Shown: positions 1-11,438 of the stretch, one piece after another
Numbering within the stretch: position 1 is the stretch's first letter
How the letters are laid out: the number at the start of each line of letters is the position of its first letter
Source: Lantana camara
Taxonomy: Eukaryota > Streptophyta > Magnoliopsida > Lamiales > Verbenaceae
Length of the DNA: 64,000 nt
Reading direction: 5' to 3'
Assembly: GCA_037501455.1 (NCBI GenBank)
Contig: CM074858.1
Location: 41,351,001-41,415,000, forward strand
Program-made: the position numbers and the translations under genes
Notes under the pieces: model-generated
What the model saw: the letters and a program-made list of their open reading frames with translations, nothing else
Told to the model about the DNA's origin: nothing
The model's database searches: none

Positions 1-983
1 CTAATCCTGATGACTTTAGGACTCTACCATTTAGGTGAAATGGTTCATGAAACGAGCCCTATATCACATAAGTCATGATTAGTAAAATACTCCAAGCCGA
101 TGAGTCCTACAGATAGTGGGAGTGTCAACCTGACTCCTCTAAGGCTTGCTTGTGGGATCACGCCCTTAAGAAGGACCACCTTGTTTCATGGAGGTGCAAA
201 GTGTATAGTTGATACGTGCGTGATACATGAGGGTGCTTACTTCAATAAGTAAGTTCACGGAGGTGCCCCGTGTGAGAAGATTCCTAAATGGGAAAGAAAG
301 TTTCTATTTCAGGAAATGGAAACTTCCAGATTAGGAAATATCTCACGAGTCATTGATGTGATTAATTGATCCTTAGACTTGAGGTTCCTTGTCACTTTAT
401 GAGTTAACTCTGTAGTCTTAGGTATAAGCTTAAAGGGTGTCGCCTTAGACAACTGATTCAAGGCTTATGCTGGGGCTGCACAAGTGACTCATGAAAGTGA
501 ATGAGAATCAAGAAAGGACCTACACTTGCATATGCAAGGTGATCTCTTATTGTGTAAGTCATTCATATGCCATATAGAGTCCTTGGCCAAGGCAGTAGAT
601 CAAGACATCAAGAAAAGGGTTTCTTGGATTGAGATCAAATGGATATGAAATGCACTTAGCTTTTAAACCGGATTATTAGGGTGCTAATTATTCCCTTACC
701 CTAGATCTTGGTTGAGAGATAGTAAGTAGGAGGATTGTATCTCACATAAATCAATGACTTAAAGGTTCTGTCGAATCCGAACATTCCAATTCAGCTAAGG
801 GTTAAACACCTGTTGCTAGACTATGGTCGTTTAATCTGTGGACTGATTAATTAATTAGTGAATTAATTAATTAGGGTCACTGCTAATTGAATTGAGAACC
901 TAGAGGGTCACACACAACAACTTGGTTACATGAGTTGAGGCTTTAAAATGATTAAATGAGTTAATCGAGCCTAGAGGGTTCCA

Positions 984-1052
984 CACGTGTGAAACCACAC
1001 GTGTGGGTCACGTGACTGGACACGTGTCATTGTGACACGTGTGCCACACGTG
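984..1052 (+). promoter_or_regulatory. Cluster of six G-box (CACGTG) cores in copia LTR
   Basis: CACGTG occurs at 984, 998, 1009, 1021, 1036 and 1047, six times in 69 bp, mostly as the longer palindrome ACACGTGT. CACGTG is the established plant G-box/ABRE core bound by bZIP and bHLH factors. The cluster is about 330 bp upstream of the TATA box, a normal place for a U3 enhancer. The related LTR at 52478-54385 keeps four copies. Regulation by light, ABA or stress is an inference. Confidence 0.6.
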
Positions 1053-1382
1053 ATTGTTTAATAATATATTAAATAATTAATTTTGTTAATTATTTAATAG
1101 ACTTTGGTTTAATTTTGAATTAAAAAGAAAGTCTTATTTTGGAGAAAAACAATCTAGTTAATTAATTATGAATTAATTAATTAGATAAAATATGTTATTT
1201 ATTTTAAATAAATAAAGTATAAAATTATCCAAAAATAGTTTGGATATTTTTAGCTCTCTTGAAAGTTGATTTGAATTAGAATTCAAAGTCAAAGTCAAAA
1301 TTACTTGATGATCAAGTAGTAGGAAAGAGAGAGACCAAAATCCTAGCCCATTAAGGACTACGAATTTCGGCACTCCCTTGCT

Positions 1383-1408
1383 TATAAATAGGGGAGCTCG
1401 AGCTCCCC
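1383..1408 (+). promoter_or_regulatory. TATA box followed by 18-bp palindrome, copia LTR promoter
   Basis: TATAAATA at 1383-1390 is followed directly by the perfect palindrome GGGGAGCTCGAGCTCCCC (1391-1408). The homologous LTR has TATAAATA on the minus strand at 52840-52847, so the TATA box is conserved. It marks the likely U3 core promoter, with transcription expected to start about 25-35 bp downstream. Confidence 0.65.
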
Positions 1409-2647
1409 TTAGAGCTAATCGAGAATTCTTTTGGTTCATGTGTTGAACACCATCCTTTCTCCAAGATAAACAAAACCCTAGGTTAAGCCTAAACACTAAT
1501 TAGAGAACTAGCATCCTTACTAGTTAGATTGTAGCCAAGTTGGTGGACTATCTCTAGAGAGCTTCAAGTTAGAAGTTTTGAAGATTCGAGCTTTACCAAA
1601 AAGTGGGGATCAAGCAAAACGATCAGAAGGGATGATGAAACGAATGAAAAAATCGAACCAAAGAAGATGGCGAAAACCGTTCGTCCATATCCTGAAGGAT
1701 GAATTTTTTCACGAGGGTTTTGTGACTGGCAGTTTTCTGCTTTTGCAAAACTAGGTTTCGAAGGGAGTTTCAATCATGCATTTCTCGTTTCATGTTTCTT
1801 TCTTTATGTTATATTGTTAAGAACATCCCTAACATGATTTGAATCTAGGATGGTGTGGATTGCTATCCCGACAATGGATTCTGAAGTAGAAAGAGACTTT
1901 CGAGGGACGGGTTGTCAAGCCGCGAGAAGAGCGTTCTTGGGTGGCTTGAAACGCTTCAAGAAAGAATAAAAGAAAAGTAAGTTTTCTATCTCTACGAATT
2001 TGGTTACACGATTGCGAGTCCAAGGTCCTTTTGTTGGGAAAAATTTTTAAATTCCGCTACTTTCTGATTCGTGTTTTCCAACAGGTGATTCACGTAATAA
2101 GCTTCCTTGATCTTTATCATCTAAAATTTCCCCAACTTATTTGCTCCTTCTTGCTCTCGGTTCTTTAAGAAGAAAAAGGAAGAAGAGATTTCTTCATAAT
2201 CATCAAGATTTTCAAGAGAAATTCCAAGCTTTGAAGCCCATCATCCATTTTTATCTTCTTCATCCATTTCTTTCATTCAAGGTGGGTATGTGATTGATTA
2301 TGTGATTCTTGATGATTTATGATGAAGCTAGGGTTATGATTTATGGAATAAATGGATTATATGCTTCTTGAAGTATGTATAGATGATTACAACTTGAGCT
2401 AAAGCATGAATTCTTGAATAACTTGAGCTTGTGTGATGGTTTGGAGTAGGAGCTTGAAAGTGGGGAATTGTAATGATCAAGCATGGTTTAAGTGTTTTAA
2501 TTGCATTTTATTGTATATTAAACATGTATGCATATGAATTACCAGAATTCTTGCATTTTAATGTGGATTTTATGATTTTTTAATGTTGTTGTTCTATTCC
2601 CGAGAGCCTCCCCTGTTCTGCTCTGTTTCTGCATTTACAGAGGAACT

Positions 2648-2776
2648 GGAATGGCCCTTCCCGTCCCCAGTTCATTCTGGGAACGGCCGTTCCCACTCCT
2701 TTGAATTTAAAGACGGCGAGCGCATGGGATCGGCCGTTCCCATTTTTGGCCTGCAAGCCGGAAGGGCCGTTCCCAG
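2648..2776. repeat. Cluster of GC-rich palindromic motifs (GGGAACGGCCGTTCCC type)
   Basis: The 16-bp perfect palindrome GGGAACGGCCGTTCCC lies at 2679-2694. Degenerate copies sit near 2648, 2725 and 2760. A fifth copy, GGGAACGGCCCTTTCC, follows the MULE near 4074. Similar clusters with other sequences occur in the other gypsy-type LTRs here. Function is unknown; an LTR regulatory or RNA-structure role is inferred. Confidence 0.55.
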
Positions 2777-2796
2777 TAAAGTCACCATTTATAATT

Positions 2797-2972
2797 GGGT
2801 TAATCTTTCTTTGCACCCCAACCTTTGGGGTGCATTGCACTTTGGTACCCAACCTTTCATTTTTAACAAACCTTTGTAATTTAGTCAATTTGAGTACCTA
2901 AGTCAACATTCCGGTCAAAATCTCAGGCCAAGGCTTTGTGCGTGTGTTACACGCGATTTAATAAGGGCAAAT
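2797..2972 (+). repeat. MULE left terminal inverted repeat
   Basis: It matches the reverse complement of 3848-4034 with few substitutions and one ~13-bp gap (near 2873 in this copy). The outer 35 bp are nearly identical on both sides, apart from one substitution close to their inner edge. Confidence 0.85.
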
Positions 2973-3847
2973 GAGTCATTTATGCATTTTACAGATTAAA
3001 AAAATAAAAAAAAATGAAAAAAAGGGGGGAAAAAAAGAAAGAAAAGAACCCAGACCATCGATTCTTCAACTCCCTTCAATGGTGGCCAAGGGGAAGGAAA
3101 AAAAGAGAAGAAAGAAATCCATCTTCGTCAAACTCTTCCATATAATTATCATCGTCCGACCTCAAATTCGGGACCATATGAAGCAAACCAACCGTCCTCT
3201 CGATAATCTTCTGGGCTATAGGCCTAAAGCATCCCAGCAATGGAATTGTATAATTTGGGTGCAAAACCAATTCCCCCTCTGCTCGCACCACCTCTTCTTT
3301 TGTGATGTTCTACCCCTAGAATGCAAAAGATAATCATAATTAAAACGCGATAATATATCACCTATTCCATAATTAACTGCAAAAATCAAGTTTTTTCACA
3401 CTTTTGCACAAACCCATTATCTTCTTTAACAAATTATTAAAACTGGGATTCAGTTTGAGCTTTGGCCCGTAATTGTTCTCCACGCTGAACGTCAAAGTGC
3501 AACAATTCAAGAAAAATTAATGGAAAGAGGTTGCTTGAATTGCTGGGTTGCTGGAAACTAAAAGTAAGACAGAGAGAGAATTCAGATTGTGGTGGTAATG
3601 GCACCTGGAGGTGGTGGTTCCAGGGAACCTCTACTCTGTGGCGGCAGGAAACGAATTGGGGCGGATTTGGCGGCCCGGCGAAGAAGGAGGAGCGGAGGCG
3701 ACACGACGCAGCGCGGCGGACGAAGGAAGGAGGCGGCGGAGAAAGGAGGATCTGGGTTCTTCCTTTTTCCTTTTTCCTTATTTTTTTTTTTTTTTTTGTT
3801 TTTTGTGTTTTTTAAGTTTTTTAATTAGCAAAAAAATGAAAAGGCTA

Positions 3848-4034
3848 AATTACCCTTAATAAATCACGTGTAACACACGCACAAAGCTTTGGCCTGAGAT
3901 TTTGACCGGAATGTTGACTTAGGTACTGAAATTGATCAAATTACAAAGGTTGGGTACTGATTTGTTAAAAATGAAAGGTTGGGTACCAAAGTGCAACGCA
4001 CCCCAAAGGTTGGGGTGCAAAGAAAGATTAACCC
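3848..4034 (-). repeat. MULE right terminal inverted repeat
   Basis: Reverse complement of the left repeat, about 13 bp longer through an internal insertion that repeats the GGGTTGGGTAC-like text. It ends exactly at the 9-bp duplication. Confidence 0.85.
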
Positions 4035-5610
4035 TTTATAATTAAAAGCGCAGGGGCGTTTTCGATGAACCATGGGAACGGCCCTTTCCATTTTACACTA
4101 AGGGCCACAGCACAAAACATTCTGTATAAAAATGGGTTTTTGCCTTTTTGATCCAATGATTTATTTGATCCTAAATTGTTATTATATGCTTAATTACATG
4201 CCAAAACAAGATGTTTTCATGCCACATTGTGTATTGCTCGTCATCTCATTGCATTTTCGCCGTTCGTCATATTTGGTCCATTTAGAGTCAATTCTCACGT
4301 GTACACGTCTATCTTGCACAAACCAACTTCACCAGGACGAGGACCAAGCCCCGTAGGCCATATCCTACTTGTCTTTTGTCGGTAAAGGTGAGGTTTAATT
4401 ACTAGTTATATAGAACCCGTATAACCGGTATGTGGATTTCAAGCTAAAAGGTATATATATTTATCTATAGTGATTTCTAAACTTATAACAATTGCAAGCA
4501 AGCCATGTTCATGAAAAGCAAGTCATGTATCGTGATTGATTGATCGATCGTATTTTGGCGAGTAAAGTATGTCACGTTGGGCCCGAGGATAATGATTTGA
4601 GCCAACCGGGAAAGCATGGGCTGACGGGTAACTTGAATGCTATCCTCACCACATTGGGATGACCCCTGAATCCGCTAGGAGATTAGTGGAGGAAGGAGTT
4701 CCGGGCTTAGGGATTCATGTACCCTCTGCTCAATGAGATCGGATGGTGGGGCCTTGCAATCCCACCATCACCCAGAGGAAGAAGGAGACTAGGGACGGGT
4801 CCGGCACCATGGATTGTCCTCGGGTTATTGCCATGATTGCACTTATTGATTGTCTTGCTCGAATACAATACGCACGAGTGCATGATAACTGAATTTCATG
4901 ATCACGTATTGTTTAATAAAGCAAGCATGTATTGTACACTGTCGGAGTAAGGTTGGAGAAATGCCCTCACTCGTCGGGCCACGTATTGAATGCATGAAAG
5001 TGATTAAAGTAATTAATATTGATAGTTGTAATCTCGGGCAAAGCGTGTCATATTTTGAACCTATATCACTTATAACTATAAAACCTTACCCGAGGTTATA
5101 ACTTGCATGTTATTTGCGCTAATATACATTTATGCCCCTACTCAGTTTTCCATGGACTGACGCCCCACCTTTCAGGTTGTCGCGGCCATGTGCTAGGAGG
5201 GAGTCAGAGTCGTGTCCTGTCGTTCAGCTGAGTCTAGCACTTCATACACTTTCATGTTATTGTTCTTGATATTTCGGAGTTAGTATGTTATGGTTATTGT
5301 TATTATCTGGAGACTTTTATCTGTATAATATATAGGAGATGATAATGTATTGATTCATGATGGTACCTATTAGTATCTATGCTTTTGATGTAAATATGGT
5401 ACCTATATGTATTAATGAGTTAATGCTTCCGCTTTTAAATTTGATGTCTTGATTTTGTATTAGTTTGGGGGTATAGTCCCGCCTAGCTAGCCTGTTTCTT
5501 TTACTTGTCACCCATTCGCTATAGGTTAGTTCATGTACGGATTATCCATTTCATATGTGGATCGGCCTATAGTGCGGGGGTGTGGTTTCTCTACGTACAG
5601 GGGTGCTACA

Positions 5611-8600
5611 GTCAGTCCTAAAGACTAGTGAGGGGGCTAACACACTCACACATACGTATACATAGAGCAGAGCATATTCAAAATTAGAATGTTCATGAAC
5701 CGTGGCGTGGTTTTTGCAATCTAAACATTTAATACGTGATAATAATTATAAGGAAAAAGAGTTAAGGCCAAAGGCCAAAATCAACCAAATTTTAGTATTT
5801 ATGAATCCACTTCCGTTTCCCAATCCAAGTTCAAAATCACACACATGACTCGGCGAGTACGAGCCTCAGACCCCCTAACTCCGTTCATAAATCAAAGCGT
5901 GAATCAATACAAAACATAATTCAGAATCAGACAAACATAACTCTCCTCCGGGTGATGGTAGGGTGGCGCCACGCCGACCATCGGATAAACAGTATAGGTC
6001 GTGAGTTTCATGACGCTCACGCCCGAGGACTCCTTCCCCCACCAAGCCTCCTAGTGGGTTCAAGGTTGATCCTTAAGTTGAAGACCGTACTAGGGACTAC
6101 CCGACGGCCCACACCGTCCCGGGTCTCCTTCGCACAAATCTCCGGGGCCCATCTAATTGTTCAAATTGTTCAAATTGTTCGAAAGTTATTAATTTTCAAA
6201 ATCCAATATAATTTTCAAAACATAACTCGCGGTTCAAAGCATACTCACACTAATTCCTTTTTGAAACAAACAAACGAAAATATCTCTTACATATATATAA
6301 AAGCGTTTCAAATATCTCATAACAAAAGGGCCAAAATCCCATAAAATACATATCAAACACATATCTAAGTACTTATACATATACGTAGTCGCATGCGGGC
6401 TTAAATCACATCAAGGGTTGTAGGTCGTAATAGCTAAAAGAAAGAAACCTCACCTTGTCGAACCAACCGAACGGAAACCAACCAAAGCACACCTAAAGGA
6501 CCTCCTCGACACCAAAGGAACAAAACTCTGAACAAAACAAAGAGCAAAGGACGAACTTAGACTCAAAATGTACCAATTAGACGCTCGGTGAATGCATACG
6601 AATGCAAATGATATAAATTCACACTAAGGCACATCGAGGCAAATAACGAAATATCAAACAAATAATTAACAAATTAAACTCATAACGCATCAATTAAAAC
6701 CATAACTTATCATATAATAGCATATCAAGAGCATTTATAAATTTAAAGTTCAGTCAAGGGGCAACAAAATGCAAAAGATACGAATGAAATGCAACAAGGT
6801 GACCCTTAGCGCATATAAGTTCATATCAAGCCGTAAATCACATAATTCACGTCAAATAAATTCATAAAATTCACCTAACATGCATAACATATTATACAAC
6901 ATATTAGGAAGATATTTCATACCATATAAGAGCAAGGAAAAATCATTCAAGGCACATAAATGAAGCATGAAGTCATATTCTCACGTTAAGGTAACATATT
7001 GATCATAATTCAAAATCGAGCACATAAATCAAACCATAAATTCATAACTTAACACTTAACACATAATATAACATGTTTTCATCACATACATATCATAAAG
7101 AAGCAAGAAGATCTCATGTGAATTAAATAAACAGAATATTTGCGCATGTATGCACGTAGGAGACATATTAAACGTATTTCATCATATAATGTGCAAACGA
7201 ACAACCAAATCACGAATTGAATTCATAATAAATCATATAACATGATATAAACCAATTTATTATCATATATTAATCATATAAGAGCAAAGAAAGACAAGCA
7301 ACACACGAACAAACCGGAAAACGAACAAACACCACAACCCAACTCGAAAGTTGGCCAAAATGGGGTCGCGCCCTAAAGGGTGGTCGCGGGTGCGACCACC
7401 ATATCCTCCAACACAAAAATAGCAAAAGACGAAACAAGGCTGAAAATGGGTCGCGGCCACTACCCAAAATACACTAATCCCGATCGCGGCCGCGACCACA
7501 CAGGCAGCAGTAGGAAAAACAGTACAGCAGCGGCAAAACTCAGCCAAAACCAATCCTAAACCATTCTAGAATGCAAGGGAGAGATCATACAACAAATATA
7601 CATAAAATTCAGTTCATATATCATGCAAAAACCGGACAAACATGCAACGAAATGGAAGAGATTAGATCAAACCTATATGTTCTTCATTTTTCATTCAAAG
7701 CATTAATTGAATCCTTCATTGAATGCAACTACCAACTGAAATGAGTTCATACAATTCATAAAGGATTTCTTAGGCTCGAAAATGATGCATCAAACAAGCA
7801 AGAATCATGAGTTTTCATTCCAAGTTCATCAAATTCTAACAAACCATTACTATTCATCACATAAACCATAACTCAATCAAATCTCCATGAAATTCAGCCA
7901 AAGAGCACTCAAAAGAAAGAATAGAAGATGGAGAATGAAATACCGGACTTACCTTTTGAATTTGAGGCAATTCCGAGGTGTATAGAGCAAGAAATTGCAA
8001 AATAAATAGTGTTTTCCCACCTTTTCCTTCTCTCTCGGTAGAACTGCTGCTTTTCCTTCTTTTTCTTGATAGGGTCCGAAATGAGGAGCAAATTTTATGA
8101 AGGAGGGTTAAGTTAGGGTTATATGGGTTCAAGTATGGGGCGATTCGGATAAGAAACGGGTCGGATATGATTAAAACGTGCGAACATGGCAAATCTGTCA
8201 AACGGCTCGAGTTTCGGGCAAGACTTGGAGGCTCAAACGGGCTACAAAATTATAAAGTCAGGTTCCAAAGCTTCCATTCTTCGTTATGAGTCAGACACTT
8301 CTTCCGGAATTCGAATCCGATTTCCCGAGCCCAAGTTACGCCTTCCGGAACACAAGGTGCGCTAAAACAAGTTAGACCCTTATGTCCCTAACAAATAAAA
8401 CGGTTCAAGAACCGTATCAAACGAACTCAAAAACTTAAAACGAGCATGTAAATAAATTCATATCATACATATTTCATGCATAGCACGTAATCACATACTT
8501 AGGAGCAAATACGGGGTCATACGGATCAAACGAGGGATCGAACGGGGGTCAAAATGAATAACTACTTCACAAAACGTAACAACTAATTATTAAAATAATC

Positions 8601-8715
8601 AATTAGGAATATAATCAATTTAATAACCACGTAAAAGCATAAATAAATAAATAAAATGCATACGAAACACTCTCGAGAGTACGTACCTGTACGGCTGGAC
8701 GAGCGGGATGTTACA
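5611..8715 (-). mobile_element. 3' LTR of the gag-only element, truncated
   Basis: Aligns by eye over its whole length with 11898-14958, with many substitutions and small indels, so the element is not recent. It lacks the part corresponding to 11439-11897 because a plus-strand gypsy-type element adjoins it at 5610. Between about 7360 and 7500 it has GC-rich motifs such as GATCGCGGCCGCGACC. A stem-loop AGTCCTAAAGACT (5614-5626) lies beside TATA-like DNA. The rest is AT-rich with no gene. Confidence 0.8.
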
Positions 8716-8751
8716 AACTTCCCCCTTTCAAAAGTACCTGTCCTCAGGTCC
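8716..8751 (-). other. Polypurine tract and upstream hairpin of gag-only element
   Basis: On the minus strand GAAAGGGGGAAGTT (8729-8716) sits directly against the 3' LTR start TGTAACATCC, the expected place for plus-strand DNA priming. Just upstream GGACCTGAGGACAGGTAC (8751-8734) forms a near-perfect stem. The same hairpin and tract precede every LTR2-LTR6 in the 33-kb array. Confidence 0.8.
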
Positions 8752-10283
8752 TAAGGTAAGGTCTTCTCTACCTAACTATGAAGCTTAAAGCCTCACCGAA
8801 CCACCGAATCCAAGAGACTTAGGTCCACTCGTTGAACTGAGTTACCACTTAATTCTCATTGGGATCTCCTTAGCCTAGCAAACCGGACACGAAGTCCTTC
8901 GCCGTTTGCTCTCACTTTCAAATAGAATTCGGAAGTAGTTGGAGAAACTACCGGTCCTTAATGCTCGGTCTTCAACCGATGGCACTTTAGACATTATTAG
9001 ATAAAGTCTACAATACCCTATCTTATGCCAACGCATCGTTACCGGTTCTTCAAACCATCGGACTAAGAGTGAGGTAACTTGTGACCTTGCACTACTAGAG
9101 GTGTTGACTACATTCTTCTGAAAGCCACGAGCAACCAAAGCCTTCCTTAGTGCCTCAATCGCAACAAGGTAGTCTTGAGTACCCTCGGCTAAGCAAAGCT
9201 AACATCGAAGGTAACTCTCTTCAAACACCACATCTGACTCTAACCGTGCCTCTTCTTATCGTCCGTGTTATGGGATGGCCACCGAAAGAAGACAAATCCA
9301 CTGTTGAATCCCGATAACACTATAGACTTGTTCTCTGAGGTAATTCTCTGTTTTTCTACTCAGATGCATAGTTGGTAATACCCTTATTAAAACCCAACTC
9401 GGAGCAAACCACGGATCTCCGAAAAACACGAACACCACCTGGAAGTGACCTAAGGGTATTTATCTTCCACAGCTAACTTGTGTAGCTCACGGTAGTTTAA
9501 ATTCACCTTAAATACCGTCTCTTCAAGATAGGACTAAGCACTCCACGAAGAAGTACTCGAACTGATGATACTACCTTCTAAGAGCTCTTCAACAACGTCT
9601 TGAACTCGAGTCATTCCGGAATAAAGATCACGACCACTTCGATATCCCTATCGGGCAGGAAACGAATTCCAACTTTCAAGGAAACACCAAAGATGTCTTA
9701 CTACGACCCTTGTCTCTTTAAGCTTGTCTCGACCCCCGGTTATCCCAAAGGTAAGCAACAAAGTTATTGCACCGTCCCAGAATAACCAACCATCTCCACG
9801 AAGGATATAGACGGAGTAGTCTTCAATCTAACACCCAAAAATATGGTTGAGTCCCGAACGGACCTCCCAAGAGCCACCAACAACGGCACCAAGACCGAAC
9901 AAACAACCCACACCTTGAGGTAACCCTGTACCTCAACAAAAAGAAGGAGAAGAAGAAGACGCCTTCAAAAGCCCACCGGAAACCTCGGTCCTCGCAACTC
10001 ATAAACACCTGAACTCTCAACTCACTAACTCTCTTCAAGAAGAGAGTTCCCCACAAAAGAATGCAACAGGCAACAAAACAAGCGCAAGAACAACACAGGC
10101 AACAACACCAAGTACAAGGAGCAACGAAGCGAAAGAAAATAAACAAAAATTAGGTTTCCCCGAGATATAATTATGCGTGAATGATATGTCATGTATGCAA
10201 TTACCTCAATTTCCGGGTGCTCTTTGGTGTCCAAGTGGAAGCCTTTGATTCCGCCTCCTTTGTTTGTTATCCCTCGAACTATC
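8752..10283 (-). other. Internal region without recognisable coding
   Basis: About 1.5 kb between the gag relic and the 3' LTR. I looked for protease (D-S/T-G-A), RT (F/Y-x-D-D) and integrase (HHCC, DDE) motifs on the minus strand and saw none. Short frames on both strands are not convincing. It may be heavily decayed pol or filler. Confidence 0.5.
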
Positions 10284-11285
10284 ACAATCGGAAATCTGGT
10301 GCTCTGAAAACCCGCAAGCGTAATATCTTCCTAGCCTAATCCAACATCCGTCAAATGTATGGTTAGTCCCTCAGTAATGGGCGCACGGTTGAAATTCTCT
10401 CTCTGATCGAGGTGTCTTTCAAGGCTTAGGTCTCTTGTAACTTTTCTTAGTTCGGTTGCCGTGTGGAATCAATCTTTCTTCTACTTGCAAATTGGAACAA
10501 GAACTTGACCCAAAAGGTTGTCCCGATGCCTCTTCTTCATTTCTTTTTCTTGCCATCCACCGAGTTTCGATCCGTAGCACTTTCTCCACTGCTTGGTCCC
10601 ACGTATCCGTACTTCTTGCCATCAAAGCTTCCCTAAATTCGCCTCGGAGGCCTTCCATAAAACACCTAGTCTTTGCTCGATCCTCATTGAAAATATTTGG
10701 TACATAAGCACCCAATCTCTCGAACTCTTCAAAATATTCCATAACCGTTTTATCTCCTTGTTTGAGGGTGAGAAATTTTTCAGTTCTTCGATCTTATAGG
10801 ATAGCCGGTGTATATTTCTTCTTAAATTCTCGAATAAATATATCCCATGTTACCTCTTCGTTTATCACTTCTACGTGTTGAGTAATTCTTGACAACCACA
10901 ATTTTGCCTCTCCTTGAAGAAGTAGGGTAACAAGGCGGACCTTGTTTTGAGGTTCACAAGGCCACACCCTAAATATGCCTTCTATTTCTGAAATCCATTC
11001 TTCGGCTATAATATCATCACCTCCTCGAAACTGTGAAGGGTTAAAGGTCCCGAATTCCCGGTATAAAGTAGCTATCGAATCCATAGGCTGTCCCGTAGAT
11101 GAAGTTTGTCCTTGATTAGCTTGGAATTGTTGAAACATAGCGGTCATAAACTCTTCGGCATTGAAAGGCGAACGAGGATGTTGATGTGAAGATTGACCGG
11201 AGTGATGTCGACGTAGAAACATCCTGAAAAGCTCAAAAGTATAATACAAATATAGGTGCATGTCGATTAATAGGCGCCTGTTCAT
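10284..11285 (-). pseudogene. Retrotransposon gag relic (Retrotrans_gag family)
   Basis: Capsid/nucleocapsid polyprotein of a gypsy-type element, which would package the RNA into virus-like particles in the cytoplasm. The frame from 11285 to 10797 holds FNPSQFRGG, a tryptophan-rich stretch with AEEWISEIEGIF, and LLQGEAKLWL, all typical of the Retrotrans_gag domain. A TAA at 10796-10794 breaks it. The same frame resumes with EKFLTLKQGDKTVMEYFEEF and runs to a second TAA at 10421-10419. Further in-frame, 10325-10284 looks like a decayed CCHC zinc knuckle whose first cysteine codon reads TAT (Tyr). Two stops plus the lost cysteine mean no functional protein. The start is the first ATG of the open frame, about 128 bp after the PBS; the first ~45 residues are not gag-like, so the true start may be internal. 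Confidence 0.8.
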
Positions 11286-11412
11286 TTGAACAATTAAGGC
11301 AAATAATACAAATAATTTACGTAAAATGATGTTGTGAATGCAAACAAAAACGAAATCCTAAGCCGAACTCCCTAGACAGACCAGACACAACGCCAGAGCT
11401 CCGGTTTTGCAA

Positions 11413-11430
11413 CCCGTAGCTCTGATACCA
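11413..11430 (-). other. Primer-binding site for initiator tRNA-Met
   Basis: On the minus strand TGGTATCAGAGCTACGGG follows the 5' LTR end by 8 nt. TGGTATCAGAGC is complementary to the 3' end of plant initiator tRNA-Met, the usual minus-strand primer of plant LTR elements. Confidence 0.85.
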
Positions 11431-11438
11431 CTTTAGGT

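Larger units (their letters stand above)
1..2083 (+). mobile_element. Ty1/copia LTR, 5' end cut by window edge
   Basis: This is an LTR of the same copia family as the minus-strand LTR at 52478-54385; long stretches match in reverse complement, for example the segment around 50-230 against 54175-53990. By that comparison about 165 bp of the LTR lie left of the window. It ends near 2083 in TTTTCCAACA. No primer-binding site follows, so it is a 3' LTR or a solo LTR. The sequence on its right (from 2084) is the inside of a gypsy-type LTR, so this copia element probably inserted there. It has a TATA box and a G-box cluster. The short ORFs inside it have no support as genes. Confidence 0.8.
2797..4034. 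mobile_element. Non-autonomous Mutator-like element (MULE), 1238 bp
   Basis: The ends are long terminal inverted repeats (about 175 and 187 bp) starting GGGTTAATCTTTCTTTGCAC. A perfect 9-bp target duplication TTTATAATT flanks it (2788-2796 and 4035-4043). Long TIRs with a 9-bp duplication are the standard signature of Mutator-like transposons. The interior (about 2975-3847) has A-rich and T-rich runs and a purine-rich GC block at 3600-3760, with no transposase, so it would need a transposase in trans. A 71-residue minus-strand frame at 3076-3291 might be captured gene sequence, but I do not recognise it. Orientation is unknown. Confidence 0.85.
2084..5610 (+). mobile_element. Ty3/gypsy-type LTR, 3' portion, interrupted by a MULE
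   Basis: The right end reads GGGGTGCTACA at 5600-5610, preceded by GTGCGGGGGTGTGG, the same kind of 3' end as the array LTRs (GGGGCGCTACA). Its 5' part is off the window because the copia LTR at 1-2083 abuts it. To its right is the interior of a minus-strand LTR that is missing its terminal ~459 bp, so this element probably inserted there and its remainder, with the missing LTR end, lies left of the window. No coding region is recognisable; the rest is AT-rich LTR sequence with no gene. Confidence 0.65.

Noticed and set aside
1173..2023. Minus-strand frames of 60-107 residues in the copia LTR
   Set aside because: They lie inside an LTR, lack family features, and the sister LTR does not keep them.
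2580..2888. 102-residue minus-strand and 98-residue plus-strand overlapping frames
   Set aside because: Both cross the LTR/MULE junction at 2797, so neither can be an old gene; they arise from the palindromic GC-rich motifs.
3531..3859. Three overlapping plus-strand frames in the MULE interior
   Set aside because: All three frames are open over the same purine/GC-rich stretch and end in a poly-T run; no domain. A composition effect.
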